This document shows positions 18,025 to 26,053 of a stretch of 64,000 bases of DNA, one piece after another. A model generated the notes under the pieces. The model was not told where the DNA came from. It did not search any database and worked only from the letters and a program-made list of their open reading frames with translations. The position numbers and the translations under genes were made by a program. Origin of the DNA: Streptomyces echinoruber (GTDB lineage Bacteria > Actinomycetota > Actinomycetes > Streptomycetales > Streptomycetaceae); the NCBI RefSeq assembly GCF_014651135.1, contig NZ_BMWH01000002.1, positions 372,001 to 436,000 on the forward strand. Direction: 5' to 3'. Numbering within the stretch: position 1 is the stretch's first letter; each line of letters starts with the position of its first letter.

Positions 18025-19056
18025 CTAGGGGAGGGTAACGACCGTCGCGGCGTAGGCGAGACCCGCCCCGAAACCGATGACGAGCGCGGTGTCGCCGCTC
18101 TTCGCCTCGCCGGTCGCCAGGAGCCGCTCCATCGCGAGCGGGATCGAGGCGGCCGAGGTGTTGCCGGTGGTGCGGATGTCACGGGCGACCGTGACGCTCT
18201 CCGGCAGTCCGAGAGTCTTCACCATCGAGTCGATGATCCGCACATTGGCCTGGTGCGGGATGAAGACGTCCAGCTCGTCCGGGCTGACGCCGGCCGCGTC
18301 CAGCGCCTGCTGGGCGACCTTCGCCATCTCGAACACGGCCCAGCGGAAGACCGTCTGGCCCTCCTGTGTGATGGCGGGGAACTTGATGTTGCCCGCGTCG
18401 TCCAGGGGGAGCTGGGAGGGATCGCCGACCTTGAAACGGTCCCAGGGCACGGTCTGCTTGATGGTCTGGGCCTTGTCGCCCTCCGAGCCCCACACGGTCG
18501 GGCCGATGCCGGGCTCCTCGGCCGGGCCGACGACGACCGCGCCGGCGCCGTCGCCGAACAGGAAGGCGGTGGCCCGGTCCTCCAGGTCGGTCAGGTCCGA
18601 GAGCCGCTCCACGCCGATGACCAGGGCGTACCGGGCCGACCCCTCGACGACCAGGCCCTTGGCGAGGGTGAGGCCGTAGCCGAAGCCCGCGCAGCCCGCG
18701 GAGATGTCGAACGCGGCGGCCTTGTTCGTGCCCAGCCGGTCGGCGATCTCGGTGGCGACGGCCGGGGTCTGGCTGAAGTGCGTGACGGTGGAGACGATCA
18801 CCGCATCGATCTGCCCGGCGGCGATGCCGGCGCCGGCGAGCGCCTTGCCGGAGGCCTCCAGCGACATCATGGCGATGGTCTCCTCCGGACCGGCCCAGTG
18901 CCGGGTCTCGATGCCGGAGCGGGAGCGGATCCACTCGTCGGAGGAGTCGATGCGCTCCAGGATGACCTCGTTGGGTACCACCCGGGTCGGGCGGTAGCCG
19001 CCGACGCCGCAGATGCGCGCGTACGGGGCGCCCTTGCTGGGCTTGATCTTCGCCAT
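18025..19056 (-). CDS. fabH: 3-oxoacyl-ACP synthase III
   Basis: A 343-residue initiating condensing enzyme that joins an acyl-CoA primer to malonyl-ACP and so sets straight or branched chain type. Catalytic residues are Cys122 in FDISAGCAGFGYGL, His in FIPHQANVRIID and Asn in TTGNTSAASIPLAM. The N-terminal strand AKIKPSKGAPYARICGVGGYRP is as in Streptomyces FabH. It begins 12 bp after fabD. In Streptomyces this enzyme prefers branched primers, a family inference here. Confidence 0.96.
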   Translation of the reverse strand: MAKIKPSKGAPYARICGVGGYRPTRVVPNEVILERIDSSDEWIRSRSGIETRHWAGPEETIAMMSLEASGKALAGAGIAAGQIDAVIVSTVTHFSQTPAVATEIADRLGTNKAAAFDISAGCAGFGYGLTLAKGLVVEGSARYALVIGVERLSDLTDLEDRATAFLFGDGAGAVVVGPAEEPGIGPTVWGSEGDKAQTIKQTVPWDRFKVGDPSQLPLDDAGNIKFPAITQEGQTVFRWAVFEMAKVAQQALDAAGVSPDELDVFIPHQANVRIIDSMVKTLGLPESVTVARDIRTTGNTSAASIPLAMERLLATGEAKSGDTALVIGFGAGLAYAATVVTLP

Positions 19057-19068
19057 GGGGGCTCCTTG

Positions 19069-19989
19069 TCAGGCGCCGGCGTGCTCGGCGACGAGCTCGC
19101 GGGCCGCGTCCAGGTCGGCGGGGGTCTTCAGGGCCAGCGTCCGCACACCGGGCAGCGCGCGCTTGGCCAGGCCGGTCAGGGTGCCGCCGGGACACACCTC
19201 GACCAGCGCGGTGACGCCCCGCTCCCGGAACGTCTCCATGCACCGGTCCCAGCGCACCGGGTTGGCGACCTGCCCGACCAGCCGCTCCAGCACCTCCGAG
19301 CCGGTGGCGACCACCCCGCCGTCCTTGTTGGAGACGTACGGCACCTTCGGGTCGGCCGGGTCGATCTCCTTCGCGGCCTCGGCCAGCTTCTCCACCGCGG
19401 GCGCCATGTGGTGGGTGTGGAAGGCGCCGGCCACCTGCAGCCGGACGATCTTGCGCACGCCCTCGGGCTTGTCCGCGTCCAGCGCGTCGAGCTGCTCGAT
19501 CGTGCCGGCGGCGACGATCTGGCCGGCGCCGTTGACGTTGGCCGGGGTCAGGCCGAGCTTCTCCAGGTGCGGCACGGTCACCTCGGGGTCGCCGCCGAGC
19601 AGGGCCGCCATGCCGGTCCGCGTGACGGCGGCGGCCTCGGCCATCGCCAGGCCCCGGCGGCGCACCAGGGTGAGCGCGGCGGTGTCGTCCAGGACGCCCG
19701 CGAAGGCCGCGGCGGTGATCTCGCCGACGCTGTGGCCGGCGACCGCGTCCGGGGTGGCACCGAGTGCCTCCGCCGAGAGGATCCCGGCGGCGACGAGCAG
19801 CGGCTGCGCCACGGCGGTGTCGCGGATCTCCTCCGCGCCGGCCTGCGTGCCGTAGTGGACGAGGTCCAGCCCGATGGCGTCCGACCACGCCGCGACACGG
19901 TCGCGGGCACCGGGGAGGTCGAGCCAGGGAGTCAGGAAGCCGGGCGTCTGGGCGCCCTGGCCGGGAGCGACGAGTACGAGCACTCTCAC
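19069..19989 (-). CDS. fabD: Malonyl-CoA:ACP transacylase
   Basis: A 306-residue transferase that loads malonyl units onto ACP. The nucleophile is Ser87 in the canonical GHSVGE; the oxyanion motif GQGAQ is at residues 10-14, and a His follows in GAFHTHHMAP. GTG at 19989 is used; a second GTG two codons later cannot be excluded. It is the first gene of the operon, 83 bp downstream of fasR, and the intervening region carries an AT-rich inverted repeat. Confidence 0.95.
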   Translation of the reverse strand: MRVLVLVAPGQGAQTPGFLTPWLDLPGARDRVAAWSDAIGLDLVHYGTQAGAEEIRDTAVAQPLLVAAGILSAEALGATPDAVAGHSVGEITAAAFAGVLDDTAALTLVRRRGLAMAEAAAVTRTGMAALLGGDPEVTVPHLEKLGLTPANVNGAGQIVAAGTIEQLDALDADKPEGVRKIVRLQVAGAFHTHHMAPAVEKLAEAAKEIDPADPKVPYVSNKDGGVVATGSEVLERLVGQVANPVRWDRCMETFRERGVTALVEVCPGGTLTGLAKRALPGVRTLALKTPADLDAARELVAEHAGA

Positions 19990-20048
19990 ACTCTCTCTTG
20001 CGTACGGGCACGGCCGCCCGTGGGGACAGGGACGAAGAACACGAAGGG

Positions 20049-20071
20049 GTTTTGTGGGCCCCCGACAAAAC
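20049..20071. promoter_or_regulatory. Inverted repeat between fasR and fabD
   Basis: GTTTTGT and ACAAAAC form perfect 7-bp arms separated by 9 bp, 60-80 bp upstream of the fabD start and directly after the fasR stop. AT-rich arms in this GC-rich background suggest a protein-binding site. FasR of S. coelicolor is known to bind the fabD promoter region, so this is a natural candidate site. A weak fasR terminator is the alternative reading. Confidence 0.5.
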
Positions 20072-20072
20072 G

Positions 20073-21278
20073 TTAGGCCGGAAGATCGCCTTCGGCCAGA
20101 CGCCCCAGGATCAGTGCGATCCGCAGAGTGAACGCAGAGCGTACATCGGACGGCGACCAGCCGGTGACATCAGTCACACGTCGGAGCCGGTAGCGCACGG
20201 TGTTGGGATGGACGAACAGCATCCGTGCGGCGCCCTCCAGGCTGCTCGCCTGCTCCAGGTAGACGGAGAGCGTCTCCAGCAGCGCGGACCCGGCCTCCTC
20301 CAGCGGTCTGTAGATCTCCTCCACCAACTGCTCGCGGGCGCTGGGGTCTCCGGCGATCGCGCGTTCCGGAAGCAGGTCGTCCGCCAGGACCGGGCGCGGC
20401 GCGTCCTGCCAGGCCGAGCACGCCTTCAGTCCGGCCGCGGCGGCCTGCGCGGAGCGGGTCGCGGCCAGCAGGTCCGGCACGACGGGACCGGCCACCACCG
20501 GTCCCGGGGCGAACGGCCCGATCAGCGACCTGGCGACGGCCAGCGGGTTGTTGCTGCCGCCCGCGATGACGACCAGCCGGCTGCCGAGCACACCGGTGAG
20601 CACCTGCAGTTTCGCGTGCCGCGCGGCCCGCCGGATGGCCTCCACCGTCAGCTCGCTGTCCCCGTCCGGCGCCGTGCCCAGCACCACGCACACGTGCTCC
20701 GGCGCGTTCCAGCCCAGCGCGGCGGCGCGGCTCACGGCGCCCTCGTCGACCTCCCCGCTGAGCACGGCGTTGACCACGAGGGACTCCAGCCGCGCGTCCC
20801 AGGCACCGCGTGCCTCGGCGGCCTGCGCGTACACCTGCGCGGTGGCGAAGGCGATCTCGCGGGCGTAGACCAGCAGCGCCTCGCGCAGGGCGGCCTCGTC
20901 GCCGGGCGCCGCGACCTCGTCGATCGCGGACTCCATCACCTCGATCGTGGTGCGCACCATCTCCACGGTCTGCCGCAGCGTGATCGCCCGGGTCAGCTCG
21001 CGCGGCGCGGTGCCGAAGACGTCGGTGGAGATCGCCTGCGGGGCGTCCGGGTGCCGGAACCACTCGGTGAACGCGGCGATGCCCGCCTGCGCCACCAGCC
21101 CGATCCAGGAACGGTTCTCCGGCGGCATGGCCCGGTACCACGGCAGCGTCTCGTCCATGCGCGCGATCGCCTGCGCGGCGAGCGAGCCGGAGGACTTCTC
21201 CAGCCGCTTCAGGGTCGCGGCATGCGGGTGGATGTCGGGCGTGGCGGTTTCGTTCGTGTGGGTCTCGGGTTCGGGCAC
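20073..21278 (-). CDS. fasR: Fatty-acid synthesis activator FasR (PucR-type regulator)
   Basis: A 401-residue regulator. The C-terminal helix-turn-helix of the PucR type is plain (SLEGAARMLFVHPNTVRYRLRRVTDVTG), preceded by a long alpha-helical sensory region and a central GGDEF-like/linker domain (RLVVIAGGSNNPLAVARSLIG). Its position just upstream of fabD, on the same strand, is that of FasR in S. coelicolor, an activator of the fab operon. I use GTG 21278; an ATG six codons upstream is possible, and neither has a strong ribosome site. Confidence 0.88.
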   Translation of the reverse strand: MPEPETHTNETATPDIHPHAATLKRLEKSSGSLAAQAIARMDETLPWYRAMPPENRSWIGLVAQAGIAAFTEWFRHPDAPQAISTDVFGTAPRELTRAITLRQTVEMVRTTIEVMESAIDEVAAPGDEAALREALLVYAREIAFATAQVYAQAAEARGAWDARLESLVVNAVLSGEVDEGAVSRAAALGWNAPEHVCVVLGTAPDGDSELTVEAIRRAARHAKLQVLTGVLGSRLVVIAGGSNNPLAVARSLIGPFAPGPVVAGPVVPDLLAATRSAQAAAAGLKACSAWQDAPRPVLADDLLPERAIAGDPSAREQLVEEIYRPLEEAGSALLETLSVYLEQASSLEGAARMLFVHPNTVRYRLRRVTDVTGWSPSDVRSAFTLRIALILGRLAEGDLPA

Positions 21279-21374
21279 GGGACAAGACTGCCTCATCCGG
21301 ACGCGGGTGTGGGCCGCCGGGTCGCGGGTCCCGGCCCCGCGTCCGCGCCCCGCGGCCTTACCGTGGGGTGCGTG

Positions 21375-22031
21375 ATGGACGTACGGCGCGCACAGCAGCG
21401 CTATCCCGGCGGCGACCCGCGGGCCGGCATCGAGTCGTGGCACGCCTTCTCCTTCGGCCCGCACTACGATCCCGGCAACCTCCGCTTCGGCGCCCTCGTC
21501 GCCTGCAACGAGGAGCGCCTCGCCCCCGGCGCCGGCTTCGCCGAGCACCCGCACCGCGACACCGAGATCGTGACCTGGGTGGTGGAGGGCGAGCTGACCC
21601 ACCGCGACTCCACGGGCCACGAGACCCTGGTGCGCCCCGGCGACGTCCAGCGGCTGAGCGCGGCCTCGGGCGTGCGCCACGTCGAACGCAACGACGGCCC
21701 GGGGCCGCTGACCTTCGTGCAGATGTGGCTGGCCCCCCGCGAGCCCGGCGGCACCCCGTCCTACGAGATCGTCCACGGCATCGCCGACTCCACCCCGTAC
21801 GCCGTCCCGGCGGCGGGCGCGACGCTCCACGTGCGGCGCCTGACGGCGGGGGAGCGCACGGCGATCCCCGACGCGCCGTTCGTCTACGTGCACGTGGTGC
21901 GCGGGGAGATACGGCTGCACACCGAGAAGGCCGGCCCGGGCGACGCGGTGCGGATCACCGGCGCCGAAGGGCTAAAGGCGGCGGGCGTGACCGACGCCGA
22001 GCTGCTGGTGTGGGAGATGACCGCCCCCTGA
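21375..22031 (+). CDS. Pirin family protein
   Basis: A 218-residue bicupin. The N-terminal cupin carries the metal ligands in FAEHPHRDTEIVTWVVEGELTHRDSTGHE, with two His and a further His, and Glu (the pirin HPHxGFET variant reads HPHRDTE). The second cupin is DAPFVYVHVVRGEIRLHTEKAGPGDAVRI. Related proteins act as quercetin dioxygenases or redox-sensing cofactors; the role here is unknown. The ATG at 21375 is preceded by GTGGGGTG. It is divergent from fasR, and convergent with the next gene across a five-copy repeat. Confidence 0.88.
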   Translation: MDVRRAQQRYPGGDPRAGIESWHAFSFGPHYDPGNLRFGALVACNEERLAPGAGFAEHPHRDTEIVTWVVEGELTHRDSTGHETLVRPGDVQRLSAASGVRHVERNDGPGPLTFVQMWLAPREPGGTPSYEIVHGIADSTPYAVPAAGATLHVRRLTAGERTAIPDAPFVYVHVVRGEIRLHTEKAGPGDAVRITGAEGLKAAGVTDAELLVWEMTAP

Positions 22032-22106
22032 CCGGCGCACCCCCTGACCGGCGCATCTCCTGACCGGCGCATCTCCTGACCGGCGCACCTCCTGGCTAAC
22101 GCACCT
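22027..22106. repeat. Five tandem 16-bp repeats between convergent genes
   Basis: Copies begin at 22027, 22043, 22059, 22075 and 22091; the unit is CCTGACCGGCGCAYCT. The first contains the pirin stop codon (TGA 22029-22031), so each of the first four repeats that stop. The fifth, diverged copy overlaps the stop of the convergent serine hydrolase. Confidence 0.9.
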
Positions 22107-22914
22107 CCGCCAGCACCGCGTCCGTGAAGGCCGGCCACGCCTCGATCGCCCACGGCCCGAACGCGCGGTCCGTCAGCGCCGCGCACGCCACCCCCGCGTC
22201 CGGGTCGATCCACAGGAACGTGCCGGACTGCCCGAAGTGCCCGAAGGTCCGCGGCGAGGACGAGGAGCCCGTCCAGTGCGGCGACTTGCCGTCGCGGATC
22301 TCGAAGCCGAGCCCCCAGTCGTTCGGGTTCTGGTGCCCGTACCCCGGCAGCACCCCCTTGGTCCCCGGATACTGCACGGTCATCGCCTCGGCCACCGTCC
22401 GCGGATCCAGCAGCCGCGGCGCCTGCACCTCGGCGGCGAACCGCAGCAGGTCCTCGACCGTCGACACCCCGTCCTTGGCGGGCGACCCCTCCAGCGACGT
22501 GGCCGCCATCCCCAGCGGCTCCAGCACCGCCTGCCGCGCGTACTCGGCGAAGGGCATGTCCGTCGCCTTGGCGACATGGTCCCCGAGCTGCTCGAACCCG
22601 GCGTTGGAGTACAGCCGCCGCTGCCCGGGCGGCGCGGTCGTGCGGTGCTCGTCGAAGGCGAGCCCGGAGGTGTGCGCGAGCAGGTGGCGGACGGTCGCCC
22701 CGGGCGGCCCGGTCGGCTCGTCCAGCTCGATCGCGCCCTCCTCGTAGGCGACCAGCACGGCGTAGGCCGCCAGCGGTTTGGTCACCGACGCCAGCGGGAA
22801 GCGCTGCCCGGTCGGGCCGTGGGTGCCCAGGACGGTCCCGTCGGCCCGTACGACACCCGCCGCGGCGGTGGGAACCGGCCAGTTCTCGATCAACGCGAGG
22901 CTCTGCAGCGACAT
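22096..22914 (-). CDS. Serine hydrolase of the beta-lactamase/DD-peptidase fold
   Basis: A 272-residue protein with a complete catalytic set: Ser-x-x-Lys in LASVTKPLAAY, Tyr-x-Asn in RLYSNAGFEQLG and the third motif in FGHFGQSGTFL. No signal peptide or lipobox is seen, so it is cytoplasmic. Members hydrolyse esters, D-amino-acid peptides or beta-lactams; the substrate is not evident. It makes a useful contrast with the degenerate relative at 10168-11328. It follows the GNAT gene by 19 bp on the same strand. Confidence 0.85.
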   Translation of the reverse strand: MSLQSLALIENWPVPTAAAGVVRADGTVLGTHGPTGQRFPLASVTKPLAAYAVLVAYEEGAIELDEPTGPPGATVRHLLAHTSGLAFDEHRTTAPPGQRRLYSNAGFEQLGDHVAKATDMPFAEYARQAVLEPLGMAATSLEGSPAKDGVSTVEDLLRFAAEVQAPRLLDPRTVAEAMTVQYPGTKGVLPGYGHQNPNDWGLGFEIRDGKSPHWTGSSSSPRTFGHFGQSGTFLWIDPDAGVACAALTDRAFGPWAIEAWPAFTDAVLAEVR

Positions 22915-22933
22915 GCCGTCGAGCCTAAGGGGG

Positions 22934-23404
22934 TCACAGCGGCAGCTCCATCAGCGGGTCCGGTTTGGGCCGGAAGCCGAGCGAGGCGTACAGCGGCTCG
23001 GCCTCCCGGGACGCGGTGAGCTGCACCCGGCGCACGCCGCGCGCGCGGAACCACTCCAGCAGGACGTCCATGCACGCGCGCGCATAGCCGCGGCGCCGCG
23101 CGTCCGGATCGGTGGCGACGCTGAAGACGTACCCGACGATCCCCAGGGGGTTGCCCGTCCTCCCGATCCGGTAGTCGACCGTCCCGGCCACCAGCGCCGC
23201 CAGCGTTCCGGGCCGCTCGGGATGGTCCACCACGAACGCGGCGAAGTCCCCGTCGGGCTCGGCCAGCCGCGCGCGCAGCGTGGGCAGGGACTCGGCCTGC
23301 CAGTCGGTGGCGGGGTTCCCCCCGCGCACCGAGTCGAGCATGACCTGGCGCAGGCGGAGCACTTCCTCCGCGTCCTCGGGCGTGGCCCGGCGTACTGGTG
23401 TCAT
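22934..23404 (-). CDS. GNAT family N-acetyltransferase
   Basis: A 156-residue single GNAT domain. The acetyl-CoA pyrophosphate-binding loop is VFSVATDPDARRRGYARACMDVLLEWF (a Q/RxxGxA-type motif reading RRRGYA), and the C-terminal strand is AEPLYASLGFRP. Its substrate is unknown. Start ATG 23404. It is divergent from the MerR gene and probably in an operon with the serine hydrolase. Confidence 0.88.
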   Translation of the reverse strand: MTPVRRATPEDAEEVLRLRQVMLDSVRGGNPATDWQAESLPTLRARLAEPDGDFAAFVVDHPERPGTLAALVAGTVDYRIGRTGNPLGIVGYVFSVATDPDARRRGYARACMDVLLEWFRARGVRRVQLTASREAEPLYASLGFRPKPDPLMELPL

Positions 23405-23451
23405 GGCCCTCACGGTACTGACAACAGGGGCTGATTTCTTACCGATTCCGC

Positions 23452-23482
23452 TTGCTTGGAGCGCGCTCGAAGGTCCTAGCGT
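23452..23482 (+). promoter_or_regulatory. MerR-type promoter with 19-bp spacer
   Basis: A -35 TTGCTT (23452-23457) and -10 TAGCGT (23477-23482) are separated by 19 bp, the overlong spacing characteristic of MerR-activated promoters. The spacer contains the near-perfect dyad CTTGGAGCGCGCTCGAAG (23455-23472). The transcription start would fall next to the MerR ATG at 23490, so this mRNA has little or no leader. Confidence 0.8.
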
Positions 23483-23489
23483 GGGGGTC

Positions 23490-23987
23490 ATGACGGTCAT
23501 GCAGAGCACGCCCGCGACCACCGAGGAGCGCGCGGCCCCGGCGGCTGCCCGGGTGGGGGGCTGCGGCGCCCCGCCCCGGCGGCATCCACGCCCCGACGGC
23601 CAGGACCGCTACACGATCAGCGAGGTCGCCGCCTTCACCGGCCTGAGCGCGCACACGCTGCGCTGGTACGAGCGGATCGGGCTGATGCCGCACATCGACC
23701 GTTCGCACACCGGCCAGCGGCGCTATTCCAACCGCGACCTGGACTGGCTCGACCTCGTCGGCAAGCTCCGGCTGACCGGCATGCCGGTCGCGGACATGGT
23801 GCGCTACGCGGAACTGGTGCGCGAGGGCGAGAGCACCTACGGCGAGCGGTACGAGCTCCTCGCGGCGACCCGCCGGAACGTCCTGGCGCGGATCACCGAA
23901 CTGCAGGACACGCTCGCCGTGCTCGACCAGAAGATCGGTTTCTATGCGGACGCCGGATGTCCGAGGGAGGCGGGGAACACCCGATGA
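23490..23987 (+). CDS. MerR-family transcriptional regulator
   Basis: A 165-residue regulator with an N-terminal extension of about 38 residues, then the MerR winged helix (YTISEVAAFTGLSAHTLRWYERIGLMP, and the wing region GQRRYSNRDLDWL), a dimerising coiled coil (TRRNVLARITELQDTLAVLDQKI) and a short tail with one Cys (GCPREAG). It lacks the metal-binding Cys pattern of MerR/CueR and fits the AdhR/NmlR-like group that senses aldehydes. It is translationally coupled (ATGA) to the aldo/keto reductase it likely activates, from the 19-bp-spacer promoter just upstream. Confidence 0.9.
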   Translation: MTVMQSTPATTEERAAPAAARVGGCGAPPRRHPRPDGQDRYTISEVAAFTGLSAHTLRWYERIGLMPHIDRSHTGQRRYSNRDLDWLDLVGKLRLTGMPVADMVRYAELVREGESTYGERYELLAATRRNVLARITELQDTLAVLDQKIGFYADAGCPREAGNTR

Positions 23988-25000
23988 CCGACAGCACCAT
24001 CCCGACGGTACGGCTGGGCGAGAACGGGCCCGAGGTCGGTGTGCAGGGCCTGGGCTGCATGGGCATGAGCTTCGCCTACGGCCCCGCCGACGCGGACGCC
24101 TCCCGGGCCACCCTGGAACGCGCGCTGGACCTGGGCGTGACGCTGTACGACACGGCGGACGCCTACGGCGCCGGCGACAACGAGCGGTTCCTGTCGCCGT
24201 TCTTCCGGGCGCACCGCGACCGGGTCGTCATCGCCACCAAGTTCGCCCTGTCCATTCCGCCGGACGACCCGACGAAGCGGACCATCCGCAACGACCCGCC
24301 CTACATCCGCCAGGCCGTCGACGCCAGCCTGCGGCGCCTCGGCGTCGACGTCATCGACCTGTACTACATGCACCGGCGCGACGTGAACGTGCCGATCGAG
24401 GAGAGCGTCGGCACCATGGCCGAGCTGGTGCGCGCCGGCAAGGTCAAGCACCTGGGCCTGAGCGAGGTGACCGCCGACGAGCTGCGCGCGGCGCACGCCG
24501 TGCACCCCATCGCGGCGGTGCAGTCGGAGTGGTCGCTGTTCAGCCGGGACATCGAGGCGAAGGTCGTGCCGGCCGCCCGCGAGCTGGGCGTGGCCCTGGT
24601 GCCGTACTCGCCGCTCGGCCGCGGCTTCCTCACCGGGTCCTTCACCAACGCCGAGACCGACCTGACCGCCGACGACTTCCGCCGCCACCAGCCCCGCTTC
24701 ACCGGCGCCAACGCGGCCGCCAACGCCGCCCTGCTGGAGCCGGTCCGCGCGGTCGCCAAGGCCCACGACGCCACCCCCGGGCAGATCGCGCTGGCGTGGG
24801 TGCAGCAGCGGGCCGCGGTGCACGGCCTGCCGGTGGTGCCGATCCCCGGCACCCGCAAGCCGTCCCGGGTCGAGGAGAACGTGGCCGCCACGCGCATCGA
24901 GCTCACCGAGGAGGAGCTGGCCCTGCTGGAGCCCATCGCCGGGCAGGTGGCGGGCGACCGCTACGCGGACATGACGTTCACCTCGGCGGGCCGGGAGTAG
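23984..25000 (+). CDS. Aldo/keto reductase
   Basis: A 338-residue NADPH-dependent oxidoreductase. The catalytic tetrad is visible: Asp and Tyr in LYDTADAYGAGDNE, Lys in VIATKFAL and His in LYYMHRRD. The coenzyme site is IPGTRKPSRVEENVAA. It resembles YajO/AKR13-type enzymes that reduce aldehydes. The ATG at 23984 overlaps the MerR stop; GGGAGGCGGGG lies upstream. Its stop codon (TAG 24998-25000) opens a five-copy tandem repeat. Confidence 0.92.
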   Translation: MTDSTIPTVRLGENGPEVGVQGLGCMGMSFAYGPADADASRATLERALDLGVTLYDTADAYGAGDNERFLSPFFRAHRDRVVIATKFALSIPPDDPTKRTIRNDPPYIRQAVDASLRRLGVDVIDLYYMHRRDVNVPIEESVGTMAELVRAGKVKHLGLSEVTADELRAAHAVHPIAAVQSEWSLFSRDIEAKVVPAARELGVALVPYSPLGRGFLTGSFTNAETDLTADDFRRHQPRFTGANAAANAALLEPVRAVAKAHDATPGQIALAWVQQRAAVHGLPVVPIPGTRKPSRVEENVAATRIELTEEELALLEPIAGQVAGDRYADMTFTSAGRE

Positions 25001-25112
25001 CCGGTCCGGGCCGCTGGGAGTAGCCGGTCCGGGCCGCCGGGAGCAGCCGGTCCGGCCCGCTGGGAGCAGCCGGTCCGGCCCGCTGGGAGCAGCCGGTCCG
25101 GCCCGCCGGGAG
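24998..25112. repeat. Five tandem 23-bp repeats starting at a stop codon
   Basis: Units begin at 24998, 25021, 25044, 25067 and 25090. The first starts with the reductase's TAG stop; the second also begins TAG, the others CAG. Units differ at only a few bases. The array fills the gap to the convergent DUF4429 gene. Confidence 0.92.
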
Positions 25113-25122
25113 CCGGTGGCCG

Positions 25123-25986
25123 TCACAACTCCGCCAGGAGCTGCGCCTTCTTCACCGAGAACTCCTCGTCCGTGACCAGCCCCGCCTGGTGCAGCTCGCC
25201 CAGGTGCCGGATCCGCTCGGCGATGTCGGCGGGGTCGCGGCGGGGCGCCGGAACGGCGGCCGGGTCCGCCGCCGCGGGCGCGGCGGCCCGTACGGCGGCC
25301 AGCACGGCGGCGGCGAACGGCAGCGACTCGTGCACGGCGCCGTAGCCGAGCCCGAACACGACGGCCGCCGGGTCCTGGTCCGGCTGCGCCGGCTGGGCGG
25401 CCGCGGCCGCCGGGTCGCGGTGCAGCAGCCGCAGGTGGCCCTCGAAGACCTCGGGGGAGCGCCACTCGACGCCGCTGAGGCCGGTGACCGGGAACACCTG
25501 GTCGCCGGCCTTCCACTTCGCGGAGGACGCGCCCGTCCAGAACCAGCGGAAGGTGACGGCCGTGCCGTCGAAGGACGCCTTGCCGTCGTACGCCTTGAAC
25601 CGCACCGGCGGCTCGGGCGCGGCCACCAGATGGCGGTCGGCGGGCCCGGTCTCGGTGAGCCGGGCGCGCAGTTCGTCGGCGTAGTACTCGGCGAGGGTCG
25701 CGCGGTCGGCGGGCAGCACCAGCCGGTAGGGGTCGCAGGTCTCCTTCAGCTGCCCGGCCGCCGCCTCCATCAGCGGGTCGGCGCCGGGCCGCGGCGCGGC
25801 GCGCAGCACGACGGTGCCGCGTCTGCCGGGCGTCAGGGTCACTCCGGCCAGGGCGGCGAACGGGACGCGGCGTTCCCCGAGCGCCTGGAACAGGCGAGGC
25901 GTACGGATGCCTCGTTCGTAGCGGATGAGGACGGAGTCGGACTCGAACTCCCAGGCGGCATGAAATCCGGCCAGTACGTCACCCAT
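25123..25986 (-). CDS. DUF4429 protein with C-terminal SHOCT motif
   Basis: A 287-residue protein common in streptomycetes. Two similar beta-rich DUF4429 units occupy the N-terminal two thirds (first: AAWEFESDSVLIRYERG; second: VRFKAYDGKASFDGTAVTFRWFW). The C-terminus DIAERIRHLGELHQAGLVTDEEFSVKKAQLLAEL is a SHOCT-type short helical hairpin, often a targeting or oligomerisation element. Start ATG 25986 is chosen from family resemblance; an ATG three codons earlier is possible. Function unknown. Confidence 0.82.
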   Translation of the reverse strand: MGDVLAGFHAAWEFESDSVLIRYERGIRTPRLFQALGERRVPFAALAGVTLTPGRRGTVVLRAAPRPGADPLMEAAAGQLKETCDPYRLVLPADRATLAEYYADELRARLTETGPADRHLVAAPEPPVRFKAYDGKASFDGTAVTFRWFWTGASSAKWKAGDQVFPVTGLSGVEWRSPEVFEGHLRLLHRDPAAAAAQPAQPDQDPAAVVFGLGYGAVHESLPFAAAVLAAVRAAAPAAADPAAVPAPRRDPADIAERIRHLGELHQAGLVTDEEFSVKKAQLLAEL

Positions 25987-26053
25987 GCGGCTCATCGTAT
26001 GCGGCACGCGCTTCTTCCGTCCCTCCTCCGCGCACACCGCGGTTCCTGCGGCT

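Noticed and set aside
24998..25112. CRISPR array
   Set aside because: The units are contiguous with no spacers and no cas genes are nearby; simple tandem repeat.
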